From: Owenia fusiformis
Lineage: Eukaryota; Annelida; Polychaeta; Sabellida; Oweniidae
Assembly: GCA_903813345.2 (NCBI GenBank)
Contig: CAIIXF020000005.1
Location: forward strand, 40,835,394 to 40,899,393
Length of the DNA stretch: 64,000 nucleotides
Reading direction: 5' to 3'
Made by a program: the position numbers and the translations under genes. The notes beneath the pieces are model-generated. The model was not told the DNA's origin, did no database searches, and was given only the letters and a program-made list of their open reading frames with translations. This document shows positions 48,398 through 60,719 of the stretch, one piece after another (within the stretch, counting starts at the first letter, position 1; every line of letters begins with the position of its first letter).

Positions 48398-48654
48398 TGA
48401 ATTGGCTCCAGGCATCAGTGCAGGTTAAGTGTAGATTTCAGACAATTCTCCAGGCTGGATTTGGTTTTCATTAGTATCAACAATAATAGACATTTTGTTC
48501 AATAGCAACCAATGCCATCTATTATTAAGCATGTGAACCATAAGCATCATTTCCAGCTTACTGTAGTAACAATAAGTAAAATATTACAAATTAAATCATG
48601 ACACTACATCACTGGAGGTTTCTTGTACATGATTGCTATATGTGTCAGAAATGT

Positions 48655-48995
48655 ACATACAGTAGAGGTTTCACGGATACACCATTTTGTTCGGATCTGC
48701 GGAATTCGGCTCTCATGTCGGAACAAAAACTCAAAATTTTGGTTTGGCTCTGGAGCAAGAAAGTTTTGTCCTTTCACAGCTTTCCGGTCCTCAAATCACA
48801 ACAAAACAGCATTTTTCTTTCAATTTATGGCACTGAAAGAAGTTCATTTTTTCACTCTTAAGAATTTTGAAGAGCTTTCCACTATCAGAACTGATAGACC
48901 TAGTCAATCTAACTTATTTTAATCTAATACATGAAGTCACTCTGATCCCAACCATTCCGATTTTTTGTTCGGTGAAACCTCTCCTGTACAGTTCA
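48655..48995. mobile_element. ~340-bp inverted-repeat element
   Basis: The left end near 48658 (ACAGTAGAGGTTTCAC) and the right end near 48980 (GTGAAACCTCTCCTGTAC) are inverted. Between them is an open stretch with no family resemblance, which I do not call a gene. Confidence 0.55.
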
Positions 48996-48999
48996 GTCT

Positions 49000-51900
49000 G
49001 AAGACACACTGTCATTCAACCTTTTAGATGAAATCAACTAATAACTCATTGCTGACCAAGCCCGAGATATTTCGTCTATGACGTCATAATTGTATCTGAC
49101 CAACCCCGAAATATCTCTGGGTGCTGTCCAATAATTGTCACATAATCTATACCAATTATCTTACCAAATATTGTAGGGGTTACTAGGGGAACATAGTTGG
49201 GTGCAATTGAAGTATATTGTCATTGGCTTTACAAATGACATAAAACGTACAATAGCTCATAGGGTGTTGATAGTCCATTTTATGCTAATGTGAAAATGTG
49301 CAATTTTTCCCAATTTTCCGTCAAAATTGCCAGTCATCAGCAGAAAAACTACAAAAATAGCTTTGGCCAGCAATAAGATAAGGTTTGAGATTTTGATCAT
49401 GTTTATACAAAGATGCATCGACTTGTTATTTTTATAAAACTTGTGTAAAGAGATATAAGTAGAGATATTTGATGCCATATTGTTACTATGGAAACTAATA
49501 AAACACTTAGCATTAATGAAAATTGCTTTTGTTGAAATAGTGGTTCTTAGATTTCCTCCACTGAGCTCAATATTGAAGCCTAATATTGTATCCATAAACT
49601 CTGTCAACTTCTGTAATGGTCAATACCATATACTGGATAATCAAGTGAGTAACCAACGAAATCAAGTCATGGAGGATCACGTCTGACGAGTCTTGTCAGG
49701 AAAAAGGTTGACTTGCATTGCCCAAGATAGTGAAACGTTAACCTTGATTAGTTTACACTGTTACACTCTAATAAAACAAACTAGAGAACTGTCATTAATT
49801 TATTTTTCAATAAATACCTTTATTCTGATTTGTACATATCTCTTGTATAAATACATAACCCTTTTATCTTTTAACAGTTTATTACTTGATAACATCAAGC
49901 TGTGAGTGCAAATTGGAATGAGTTCTCGTATAAATTATTCTAAGTCGACTTTTTGGAAAAAAATTTGGAAACAAGTCTCATAAATACAATAATTACAAAA
50001 ATATTACATGCATAAAAGCAGCACTGCATTTCTAGAAACTCCTGAATTCTATCAAAGGTTTTAAAGCAATGTTAAGTCTTCAGAAATAAACACCTTGTGA
50101 ATAAACTACAAGAAGAGATAAACTACAGCAAGAAAGGGAAACTACAACAAAAAAGAAAACTACAAAAAGAAAAGATTAATGATGGAAAGGAGAGTGAAAA
50201 ACCCAGAATCAAAGAACAAGACATATTAATCGTTCTTGCTGATAAATCCAGGCACGCTTAGCACCAGTTATTTTCCGTTGTACTAAAATTCACCACCGCC
50301 ACCTTGAATGTGTTTGTGATGTATTTGGTGTTCACCTACACTCAACATATTTTTATATTGGTACATACAATCTGTATTTATACATACAATGAATACTGCA
50401 GTATACATACAATCTGTAGTGTACCTATAATAAGTACTACTATAGCAGTAACATACAATCTTTAATATAACATAGCTTAGTGAAGTTTACAATCTGTAGT
50501 TTAAATACAATATGTGCTATTGTGTTACAGTGTTCAACGCCAATAAAACACAAACCCTGCAGTCGACTTCAATTTTTAATTCATATTTCTAGAACAATGA
50601 TTTTAAAAATAATTGTACATTTATACTAACTAAACAAAAATGTAACTTGTGATTTATTTTGTTCAGAGTATATATACAAAATATTAAGTGCAGATCTATT
50701 TCCTACATATATTGCGTACAATTCTTACCCATTCTTTGTCTCTAATACCACTAATAACTAAAAGCATCTTTCTAATATCACTATTGTAGTATAATTAAGT
50801 AAAGGAACTCCCAGAAATATGCAAGCAGCACAAAAGTAAGCTACTGTCACGGATACATGTCAATTGCCAATGCTGTTGTCATAAATTCATGCCAATGTCA
50901 GAAATACATTGCACCATTGATGTCGACATGTCAACTTTAAGTACCATTGTTGATGCTGAAGCATTTAGGGAGTTGAACTGTTATTTCTTAAGGACCTATA
51001 CTTCTAGGTGTTCTTTAAATAAAAATACTAAATAAATATATTAATTTATATTGCATCAAATATATAGATATGACAAGCAGCAAATAAAATAGGTATACAG
51101 CATTTTCTCAAGCTGTATTTATTATAAAACAATAAGGTCTTAGGGTTTGGAACTCATATTATCCTGTATATTGCCTGTTCATCAATTCTAATCATATGGA
51201 ATGTCTAACAGTAAAATAATAAAACAAATATTTCATTCATAATGTCCATATGTACCTTTTGCAAACCATCCATTTTCCATCGGTGGAACTACACAGGCAA
51301 GAAATAAGGTAATGTCCTTATTATGATATTATGAATAATTTGAGACATAGTCCTGTATTCAGATACATTCAAATGTTTATAGAAATATATAATTTTATAT
51401 AATATTGGTGTAAAGCTGAAGTCATGCCTAAGACACTAGCTCATCCTTTCCTTATTTATAAAATGTGCAACATAATGAATCTATGTTAGACTTAAGAGAC
51501 ACATTACAGGAATGTACGTTTGAGCTCAATTGGAACTCCCAACAATAACTAGTAATATAAACTGTTTTATTTTATGCTTCTTGGTCAGTTTTTGAATATT
51601 CAAATCACATAAATAGACATATACGACAATAATATGCATTATGCAATATCTAATTCTAATAAATTACATACATAAAAAGAAAATTAAGTATGATGGGTGG
51701 CAAGATATTTTAGTATATGTACTAGTAGGCTTTGTTTAAAAAAAATAATTGAATAGACTACAATTCATGTAGGGACACTAGCAAGAGGGGGGGGGGGTAT
51801 TTGTACAGTAAGTATAATATTCAAAACAGAACATGCTTTTCATAATAATGCAACAGCATTCATAGTCATTGGTTCGTTATATCTACAGGCTGTGTATAAA

Positions 51901-52708
51901 CCCTGTGTCATAAAAATAGTAATGTTTTGTGTCAGTGTTGATAAATTGCTAAGTTTAACCCCTCAGTACATCAGTGCACATAAATTCACTGTAAAACATC
52001 CCTGTACACATTTCCTATTAATAAATGTGAATATGTTTTAATTACATTAAGCACCGACATTCAAGGCACATGAATCATGGTAATAAGTAAAATATTTTTA
52101 ATTCGTTACATTTCAGCGTGATAACTACATTTGTACTGAACTATTGTGAGTTGAGGTTTTGGTTGAACCTTTTCTGATGTGACAGCTTACAAGTGATACA
52201 ACTTATAGTCTACATGTGTATTTTCAGTACCTACTGGGTTAATTCAGGGGCCCTTTAAATTCATTTCCAATATTGTTAAATTACCTTTTAAACGGCTTTC
52301 CAAGTATAACCTGTCCAGGGAACATAGATAAATGGTGGCATCTTGAAACATTTACAATAGCGCCACAAATGTAACCAAATAGTTACTTTCTCTTTTGAAT
52401 ACCTTTGATGCAACACTTTACACAACAAATCTATAATGAGGAATGTCTAGAGATCAACATTTACAACATAGAAGGAACTTTTGTATGACATTCAGTTTTA
52501 TGTTCAATAATTAGCGTTTTGTTATTTTATTTGTGAAACATCTCCAATCTCTAGCCAGTTCATTTTTGAAATAAATACAATATGGAGTTGAATTTTCCTA
52601 GCCAGCATCATTTAATATACCTCCCAATATTTGGCGTCTCCTATTCTGTGTTTCCCCTCCCCCTACACTGCATCCCCATCCTAAATGACCCCCTAAATGA
52701 CACTGCCC
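49000..52708 (-). other. Gene-free stretch between convergent genes; may include ERGIC1 3' UTR
   Basis: Low-complexity AT-rich sequence with few repeats, which is compatible with a long 3' UTR of the minus-strand ERGIC1. TTTATT words (AATAAA on the minus strand) occur near 49800 and 49818. A/G-rich runs lie at 50100-50175 and a poly-G at 51786. I see no gene. Confidence 0.35.
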
Positions 52709-55700
52709 TCAAGTGAGTTTGCCAAGCTCAGCTTTCTTGAAGAGCTCAGTAGCAGTGAAGAGCATTGAGTCTATGATCCCAGCCACTGTGAATGTTCCTC
52801 CTACAATTGCACAGACCTGGAACACAGAGGATAAAAAGTGAAGAGTATATGTATACATACATTAATTACATGATTTATATTGTACATTATTGTACACAGT
52901 GTTCACCCGAGGATTGTAATCAAAATATTAATTGAAATATTCATTGTTTCTTATTTACTAGCTTACATTCAGTTTCATATCTAAAATATAAAATGAAATT
53001 CTTGGTAAGGTGATGGAGTTGGGAGTTCTTATTTCAAAAATCAAATATTTCACTGCAGTAGTGAACAGACAATAGATGACCATGCTATATAGATCTATAA
53101 ATAGATGGCAGCTGCTACCCTGCACGCAGAGTCTAGTTAAACTACACTCTGCCTAGTAGAGACCATATTGCAGTTTAGTAGCCCCGCCTCCACGACGGGT
53201 ACCGGTGACAGTTTGGGTAATGAATCACTTCTGACCTCCGCGCTGACCTTTCTTCCATCAATCATCGAGCTTGAAGAAACATACGCAAAATGCGTGCTAA
53301 TTAAATATGCGCATGTCATTGGTCAATTCCGGACTCAACGATGACGTCAGAAGGAATGACCATATATAGAACGTCGGTCAAATTTGGCCGACGAACACTG
53401 ATTGGCGCGGTGAGTTCACAGGTTTATTTTAGTTTGAAAGAGTGAAGACGAAGCTCTCTTTTAAGAAGTGAAGTCAAACGAATGCAAAGGGTAGGCAGCT
53501 GCGGTTTTGGTCACTAGAACTAATGTTCTTGATTTATCAAGTATTTTCAATTGGATTCATAGCAACTGAGACTTCAAAAGATTCAAAAGCTCTGTAGAAA
53601 AGCCTCCATTTCTCTATTTGGCCTAAGGGGTTGCTTTAATGAAGTATTCTTAGATTGTGACAAGTGTTTACTTTACTCATGTAACACAGTGTAAACATAG
53701 TCAGAAAAATTTCCCCAACTGTCAAAAAACATTAACCAATTATTTGATGTGATTAGAGAAATGTTCTTTTTAATTGGAGGTATTAATTCATCAATGATTT
53801 TGATTGTATCAACAAACAAGAATGTGAGAAGTCAATGCTCTCTTTTAATTTTGAACAATACTTGCACAAACAAATCTAGATGCAACCCAGGTGGTTCAAT
53901 ATTAATGACCATTGGATTGTTAATGTGAACAAACACTTAGCAAAGTGACATGTTCAAGGTTTCTAAACTTATAATCAATGCATAATACAAATTAATCAAC
54001 TGACATGTTACAACAGGTGCATAACAAATAAAAAAAAAATTTTCCCAATGCATAATCAATACATACAGAAAATCAGATCATTTTGAGTGATGGCATTTTT
54101 ATCGATGAGTTGATATCAAACATCAACATGAGTGAGTGAAGCGAATGAGTGTTCATATTTTGATATCGACGAAGGAATAAAAATGATATCATGAGAAATG
54201 ATCTGATATTGGGTTTCTCCCATGCTTATAATCAAAAATTCAAAAAGTCGAATTTGGTTTTCATAGGGATATGTGGCTGATAAACGATTTTCTCACAAAT
54301 ATCACACTGATTGGCATAATTTTAGAAATACCACTGGCTGTTATATTTCAGATAACACAATATTCATAGGATAAAAAAGTGTTATGTACACAACAAACAG
54401 CTGTATGATAATATTGATTTACTTAGTAATCCATAAGTGCGCCAAATAATCAACTCCATTACATGTATTGTTTGTTACAAAATCTAGATTGTTTGGTTGT
54501 CTTCAAGTGGTAGTGATTTTGATAATGTATTCCATAACAGAGTACAATGAAAACAAATATCCAATAATAAAATGTCAAGTAAAAAACCTTGACAAGTGGA
54601 ACATGTTAGAAGCCAATGAAGCATTGTAATATAAATCCTCAGTGGAACAGTTATTAGAGCATCAAAGGTTTCCACTTACAAAGGTTTAACTGTTCACTAT
54701 AAAAGAAATATACGTAATAAAAAGGTAGACGGTCAATTGTTAGTACTAAGTTAATGACAATGTATTACATGTTTACCTTTGTTAAAAATGTATAAAATGG
54801 CGCTCTTTTCTCCTTATACTCTACTGTGATTGGTGTGATTTCATAGCGGAACCATATAGCAGGTGACGCTCCAGCTCTACCATACTGCATGTACGACTAT
54901 AGCAAACCAACATAAACCATTAACAAATTTGGTACCAGGCCTAGCAGGGTTGGCCAGGAAACACGGAAGGTTAGTTTGGGATGAAGCTTTCCAAATAAAA
55001 CAGGGATGAATAAATGTTGAGATATTTACACTTGCAGTACGATGATACAAGCCTTTTTATTTATTTTTTGCATTTAAAAAATCCTTCTTAGCAATCTACA
55101 TTTAAAGTTGTCCTTACTTTTTATCAAGGAATTAAAGGCATAAGCTCATGTATACTACATATGGTAAATAGAACAACTTAATTCATGCTTGAGTAATTAA
55201 ATTCTATGTTTAGCATTATTTGAGGATACGGCTCATTCTATAATCGGAGAGGTTTCACAAAACATTTCTAAAACATGTAACACATTCAAATATAATATGA
55301 CTTTGTTATGATAAATGAATTAGTTTACTTTTTAACATAAATTGAGCTACTTCAATTGTGTTTTTTATTTAAAAGCATTGAAATATTCACATATGGCCGT
55401 TTATGATGCTTTTTGCATATATGAAACATACTGTGAAATGAAAAAAAATGTTTTTTTACCAACACCGAAACCTGTTTTTTACATTCATGATACACAAATC
55501 CTATTTATTATATGTATGGGGATATGCTAAACATTTTATCTATTTACTCTAGCATTGATAAAATAAATTGCTTCATATGCACTGGCCACTGGGTAGTGCA
55601 GGTCCTGTAAAAAATAAGCCCTGGGTCAAAGGCCCTGCAGAAAACATAAGCCCTTCTTGAGCAGTGGGTATCCTGTCTCATCTGGGTGATTACATTGACT

Positions 55701-58700
55701 TACTTTGGTTAGAAATGAGTAAACGGGTTCACGTTTCTCACGGTAATGTACAGTAATGGGAGAAATATCATATCTAAACCAAACTGCAGGAGGACGTTTG
55801 TTACCATGGGGACCAAATGGTGCATATGTCTGAAAGTCGCAAGTCATCAGTATGAAATACAACATTGAGGAAATACGAAATTGCAGGGCAAAGATGGGTA
55901 GTTTAAAACAAACGGGACATTGAACGGTCCTACTTCCGTCTGCCATTCTTAGGTGGTGTCCTGCAAACAATATCAATTAAACATGTAGTAAACATATATT
56001 CAAGGTCAAGACACTTAAACAGACATCAGGTATCAAACTTACAATATTTTCATATACTCAAAAACTGATTTTGAAAGACTCCAAAAGTCCTATATAGTTT
56101 GAGAATATTTAGCGATTCCTGTCACAGGAGCAATATTAAGTACATTATTATTCTTGTGGAAATGGAAATACAATTACAGGATAAATCAAATGTAAATTAA
56201 ATTAATAAAGCTGAAGGTTATTGTTATAGCAGTCTCAGACAAAATTACAAAAATAAACATTTCAATTTACGTTACTTATCATCTTAAAGATTTTGAGTGA
56301 AACTTGAGACTCTACCATCGGAAAAATGATTTTATATTTAATTGAAATGATTTTATATTTAATCGATTGACAACTTTAACTTGATATTGATTTGCTTACC
56401 CTATATGCATAGGTGTATTGATACGGAAGCTGTGAATTGCCATCTATATCATCATACACTGTTGGAACTACTTTCATGAAATAGTCATGTGATGCCCCCT
56501 CTGGAAAATAATATTCATATATGTGAATGAATGTCAACTAGATAGAAAATGTAGTGTAGCCATTTTCCAAACATACTTTATGGGGATTTAACAGGCTAAA
56601 AAAGTATTGTTCTTTCAAAGGGTACTTCTTGTACTAAATATGGTCCGATTGAAAAACTACATCCAAAGCCAATGGGACATTACTTTGGAATTTAATTTTG
56701 ACTATGGACCACACAATGCATTGCAGATCAATATTGTTTTGGGATGACGCTTCACAATGACATCATTATAATGAATCAAAGGGAAAAGTTAATGGACTTT
56801 TATGAATATATGTGTTCAATAAGTTGTTGGAGTAAGTTAAATCTAAAATGTTTTAGACTAACAAATATTGACATTGGTTGACTGTCAAAATTATACTCCA
56901 TTACTTTAAATTTTGGTGTGTGGTCTCGGTTTACGGTTTCTGATATAATATTAACATCCAAGCTATAGAGAGGCCAATAATTGTAGAAAGTACATACTTT
57001 GAGCACTTGCAGTATCTCTATTTTTCAATGGATTGAAATTTCCCGGTAGTTTAGCATGAGACACATCATCCCCGAAGACCACCTCGTGGATATAGTGTGT
57101 CATATCTGCATCTACTGGCTGTTGATGGGACGCATGTGTTGATACGTGGAAGTTACCAGGTACCTGAAGAAGAAATGCATAGTACTACAACATTTTATTG
57201 TAATGCAATAATACATGTATATACCATAATATGTATTTATGAGCACTGATAAGGAAAAGTATACAATTTTATACTGACACTGCACAACACACTGCATTGT
57301 AATGTTTTGTATTCTATAACATTAGGGCTAGGCTCAAAAGCTTTTGAACCCCTCACTCCCTTCAGTCGTTCAGGGTACAGAAAACGTTTGTGCCTAGCCC
57401 TGTGGGGTGTATTCATTGACATAACACCTGCTCTTCAGTCTATATTTCTTAATTACATATATGGTATTTATTTGTACTGTAATTCAGCTGTATAAAACAG
57501 CATTTTCTGAAACCCCACATCTTGGATACAATAACTTTTTATTACTTATAAAGCCATCAAGATCTGGGAACTCATTCTTCAAAATAGTATGAACCACTCA
57601 GTCAAGAAGTTCAAGATTCTGCAAGCGCTCTAGCAATTCACAATGATACGAACAAAGATACGAATGTTATGAAGCAAAAAGTAAATCTCATTAATGTATC
57701 ATTCATTTGTGTCATGTGGTGAGGTCAATATCGTGGACACATGAAGATTTTTGATCTCTCGTATTGTGGTAATCTTAAAAGAAACCAAGTTCTATACACA
57801 AACTTAAAACTAGCTATTCACTATAGCTATAAATTGCTAATATTACTGGTTGAACTTACTTGTTATTACTTAAATTTAAAAAAATCAAATCAAGTGATTT
57901 CATCTTCTATCAATACTACACTAACCTACCCCCATGCTGAAGCCCCTGTATTTCTTTAAAAGTGATACAGCTAACAATGTAGTTGCAAATGGAGGACGTT
58001 TGCTTATTTCCATATTTCTGAAGGTATACTTAATTTTACATGTATTCCAAGTCTTCTAGTGCACAATGTATAGATTCATCTAGCAGTTTACATTGTACAT
58101 GTACTATTAACAGAAAAGCCCTAGAGACAAAGTTTAAGAATGCCTGCTCCATTTGCAACTGCACTGTAGCCTGTATCCCTTTTAAAGAAATACAGGGGCT
58201 ACAGTATGGGGGAAGGGTAGTGTGAATACATGCCAATATTAAAATGTAAATATAAGATATTAATTACCCTGCTTATTTTAAAATGTGCTTCAAACATACA
58301 TCCTTCATTCTCCCGTCCTAGTGGAGTTTTTTCTGTATTTTCTACAAACCCAACCTCATGTCTACCTAAGTCATCTTGTATATCTAGCCCCAGATCTGAA
58401 ACAGTCAAAAACATCCACATTTGTGAGTTAGAGTATAATACTAATTGCCAGTATTCAAAATCCAATATTTTTTATTTTTCAGAGTAATATTAGCTCAACT
58501 TATTCATTGACTTGTTTTCAAATTTCTCAATTTTTCTTTCTCAACTCACCAGTTTAACATGTTTCCACTGAACAACATTGCTTACATACAGAATTTTGAG
58601 TTATTATATGAGACAGTGCCTAATTAGCACAAAAACAAGGTGGAGTGACTTTTTATCATCGGCACTTAGCATAGGATCTTCCTTTGTTAAAAATTAAATT

Positions 58701-60226
58701 TCCAGCATTTATTAAATCTAATATATTTTATTTTATAGAGCAATATTAGCTTAAGTTACTCATTGGCTTGTATTCACTTTATTTTTTCTCTTAGAACCAG
58801 TTTAAAACTTGTCCATTGCTTGCAAATACATTGCTTACATTCAGCAGAATTCTGATTTAATACATGAGACAGTGCCTAATTAGCATAAAAGCAACAGTGG
58901 AACACTCACATTGACATTGCATGTTTGGTAGACTGATTCTTATCCTCACTGGAATCCTTTCATCGTGACCTATTGGATTATTGACATACAACTCACTGAC
59001 TCTGCAAAATATATGCAACACCTTTTTTTATTTCATATATGAAACATATTAGTAGTATACAAGGAAAGTCATTTTTTAACATAAATATTATGGAATATGG
59101 ATTCTTCTGAATTTTAAAATTGATGTCACTAATGGATGGAACATGAATGATTCATAACGATATCTAAATCTAAATCTGATAATTCAAATAATTTTAATTT
59201 AAATAATTTAAAAATATTCCCTCTTTCAAAAAGCTTATGCAAATAAAATGATAATTTATATTGTTTTTTTTATAATTAATTCTAGCTTAAAGAAAGTACT
59301 TTCCCCCTCTCATTCAAATTTGATATAACCTTTTAGTAACTTACACTTCTGGGAGGATATAAGCCCTCAGCTCTGCAAGGAATAAATATGTGATGAAGAG
59401 TATACTGCTGACAGATATAAAGGCACCTGTAGATGTGGGCTGAGTCAGATCTTTTGGAATCTTCCGGTAAATATCAAACCTGAAAAATATATAAAAATGC
59501 ATCAATGTTCTGAGTGATTGCATTCAAAATGGCAGCAAAGAATAGATATATGGTTATGCGTACGTATGGCAAGATTTTTCAAGGTTTTCTGTTTTGTTCC
59601 ATGGAATTTGTGTTTCAATGTAACTTCCTCAAAAATGGCAGACCAAATGCAGAATTAACAGGTGAAATCACTTTGAGATTTCTGATAATTTTCTGCCTAC
59701 AATAGCAAAAGTTTTGGTTTATTTGTGCATTCTGTCCTTGATGTAAGTGTCTCAGGGTAAACAGGCAAATCTATTTTGGAAGGAGCACTCTATTTAGCTT
59801 GAAAACCCGCCATTTATTTATTATGGCTAACACTGTAATGAAATGTTTATCCCATCATTCTGCGGTGCAGGACAGGTTGATTTTTCAAATCACCCCCAAC
59901 ATTTACTTGTGTATCGAAATATTGGGGGGGGGGGGGGTGATTTGAAAAATCAACCCCACATTTGTGGGTGTAATAGCACAGAGAACTATTTACATTCTTA
60001 TATACACAAAAGAGGATAGGAACATATGTAAATAGTTCTATTTGCTATATAGACTATGTAGAGAAATAGAATTCAGTGAGAAAAAATGGAAAAAATGTTC
60101 AGAAAATAAAATAAATATGTTCCAAAGAAAGATATGATTTCTCAAAAATGAAGACGCATTCTTACTCTAGATTTCCCAAGTATTGTCCTATATATTGGTT
60201 GCTTACCTTCGAATGTCAAACTGCAT
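52709..60226 (-). CDS. ERGIC1: ERGIC1 (ERGIC-32) homologue, complete, 8 exon positions with exon 7 duplicated
   Basis: Minus-strand coding exons: 60226-60207 (MQFDIR-R), 59479-59345, 59001-58910, 58395-58268, 57163-56998, 56500-56400, then either 55829-55704 (7A) or 54896-54777 (7B), and 52816-52709. Phases close to 291 aa with 7A or 289 with 7B; human ERGIC1 is 290 aa. Diagnostic words: FDIYRKIPKDLTQPTSTGA, VVSELYVN, LGLDIQDDLGRHEVG, VPGNFHVSTHA, ASHDYFMKVVPTVYDD, WFRYDISPITV and VCAIVGGTFTVAGIIDS. Two membrane helices (FISVSSILFITYLFLAEL and the last exon's VCAIVGGTFTVAGIIDSMLF) flank a lumenal domain, as in the family. It cycles between ER and Golgi with ERGIC2/3 as cargo-receptor machinery. 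The C-terminus is short (…KKAELGKLT). Confidence 0.95.
53116..53493. mobile_element. 378-bp MULE-like miniature element in the last ERGIC1 intron
   Basis: Begins TACCCTGCACGCAGAG and ends GCAAAGGGTA. It is flanked by a perfect 9-bp duplication, GGCAGCTGC (53107-53115 and 53494-53502). The centre contains ATTGG (53318), a palindromic TGACGTCA (53342-53349) and TATATA (53363-53368) in promoter-like order. The 82- and 84-bp copies at 28089 and 29205 are its internally deleted relatives. Confidence 0.88.
54065..54215. repeat. Palindromic repeat in ERGIC1 intron 7
   Basis: ATCAGATCATTTTGAGTGATGG… near 54074 is inverted at …ATGAGAAATGATCTGAT near 54210, with inner ATCGATGAGTTGATATC / GATATCGACGAAGG words. 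Probably a foldback element. Confidence 0.6.
54777..54896 (-). CDS. ERGIC1 exon 7B (alternative copy)
   Basis: 120 nt, phase 0 at both ends, acceptor TTTGCTATAG and donor AAG|GTAAAC. Encodes SYMQYGRAGASPAIWFRYEI then TPITVEYKEKRAPFYTFLTK. It has the same position and ending as 7A, with clear divergence in the first half and conservation of WFRY and PITV. Confidence 0.88.
55704..55829 (-). CDS. ERGIC1 exon 7A (alternative copy)
   Basis: 126 nt, phase 0 at both ends, acceptor CGACTTTCAG and donor AAA|GTAAGT. Encodes TYAPFGPHGNKRPPAVWFRY then DISPITVHYREKREPVYSFLTK. Either copy joins in frame to exons 6 and 8; including both would also keep the frame. Confidence 0.9.
57320..57405. repeat. Short inverted repeat (AGGGCTAGGC family)
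   Basis: AGGGCTAGGCTCAAAAGC (about 57325) and GTTTGTGCCTAGCCCT (about 57387) are inverted ends of a roughly 80-bp element in ERGIC1 intron 4. Confidence 0.55.
57941..58200. mobile_element. 260-bp foldback element in ERGIC1 intron 4
   Basis: Arms 57941-57994 (AGCCCCTGTATTTCTTTAAA…) and 58147-58200 are inverted over about 54 bp with few mismatches. Non-coding. Confidence 0.8.
58484..58905. repeat. Diverged tandem duplication, ~180 bp, in ERGIC1 intron 3
   Basis: Copies at about 58484-58660 and 58730-58905 share AGAG(T/C)AATATTAGCT, AACCAGTTTAA-like and GAGACAGTGCCTAATTAGCA words (offset about 248 bp). The second copy ends next to exon 3's donor. Confidence 0.7.
59875..59956. repeat. Hairpin GGTTGATTTTTCAAATCACC in ERGIC1 intron 1
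   Basis: Perfect ~20-bp arms at 59875 and 59937 around a centre with a 15-base G-run. Another pair of inverted words (AGAACTATTTACAT/ATGTAAATAGTTCT) lies at 59982-60038. Confidence 0.65.
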
Positions 60227-60719
60227 GATTAATGGGTTATTTTGCCCTATAAAGTATGAAATGTTTAAATTATTTACAACTTCTGCACAAACCGGAAAAT
60301 GGTTTCCGGAAGTGACCTGGCGAACGTGCGAAGATCTGATTGGTCCGCTTACTAAGATCATGTGACCTATATTAAACTTATTTTTAAAGCGGGAAATTCA
60401 AAAGTTTGCTGAAAGTTAATTTTGACGATAATCGTCATCATGACTTTAAATAATCTGGTATAAAGTGGAAAAACTATTATCATTACTTATTTGACAATGA
60501 TGGCATTAATTAGGTATCTTGGTCAAATTACACAAGCTAGTAACAACATACATTGTGTCTGTGAAATATCCATATGTTGTTTTCTTATCTTGAAATACAA
60601 TTTTACAGACGCACATAGAAACAATAAATAATGATAATTCGTGCAATGCTGTTAATGGATATTTTTGTATAAATTCATCACTTACATTGGTTTATTTTAT
60701 TTTTATACACACTAAAATA
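60227..60719. promoter_or_regulatory. Divergent promoter region between ERGIC1 and the PqaA-like gene
   Basis: 493 bp separate the two start codons, which point away from each other. Within 60 bp lie CCGGAAGTG (60306-60314; ETS/GABPA-like), ATTGG (60339-60343; CCAAT box) and TCATGTGA (60358-60365; MITF/TFE-type E-box). They are closer to ERGIC1. The motifs are seen; their use is inferred. Confidence 0.5.
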
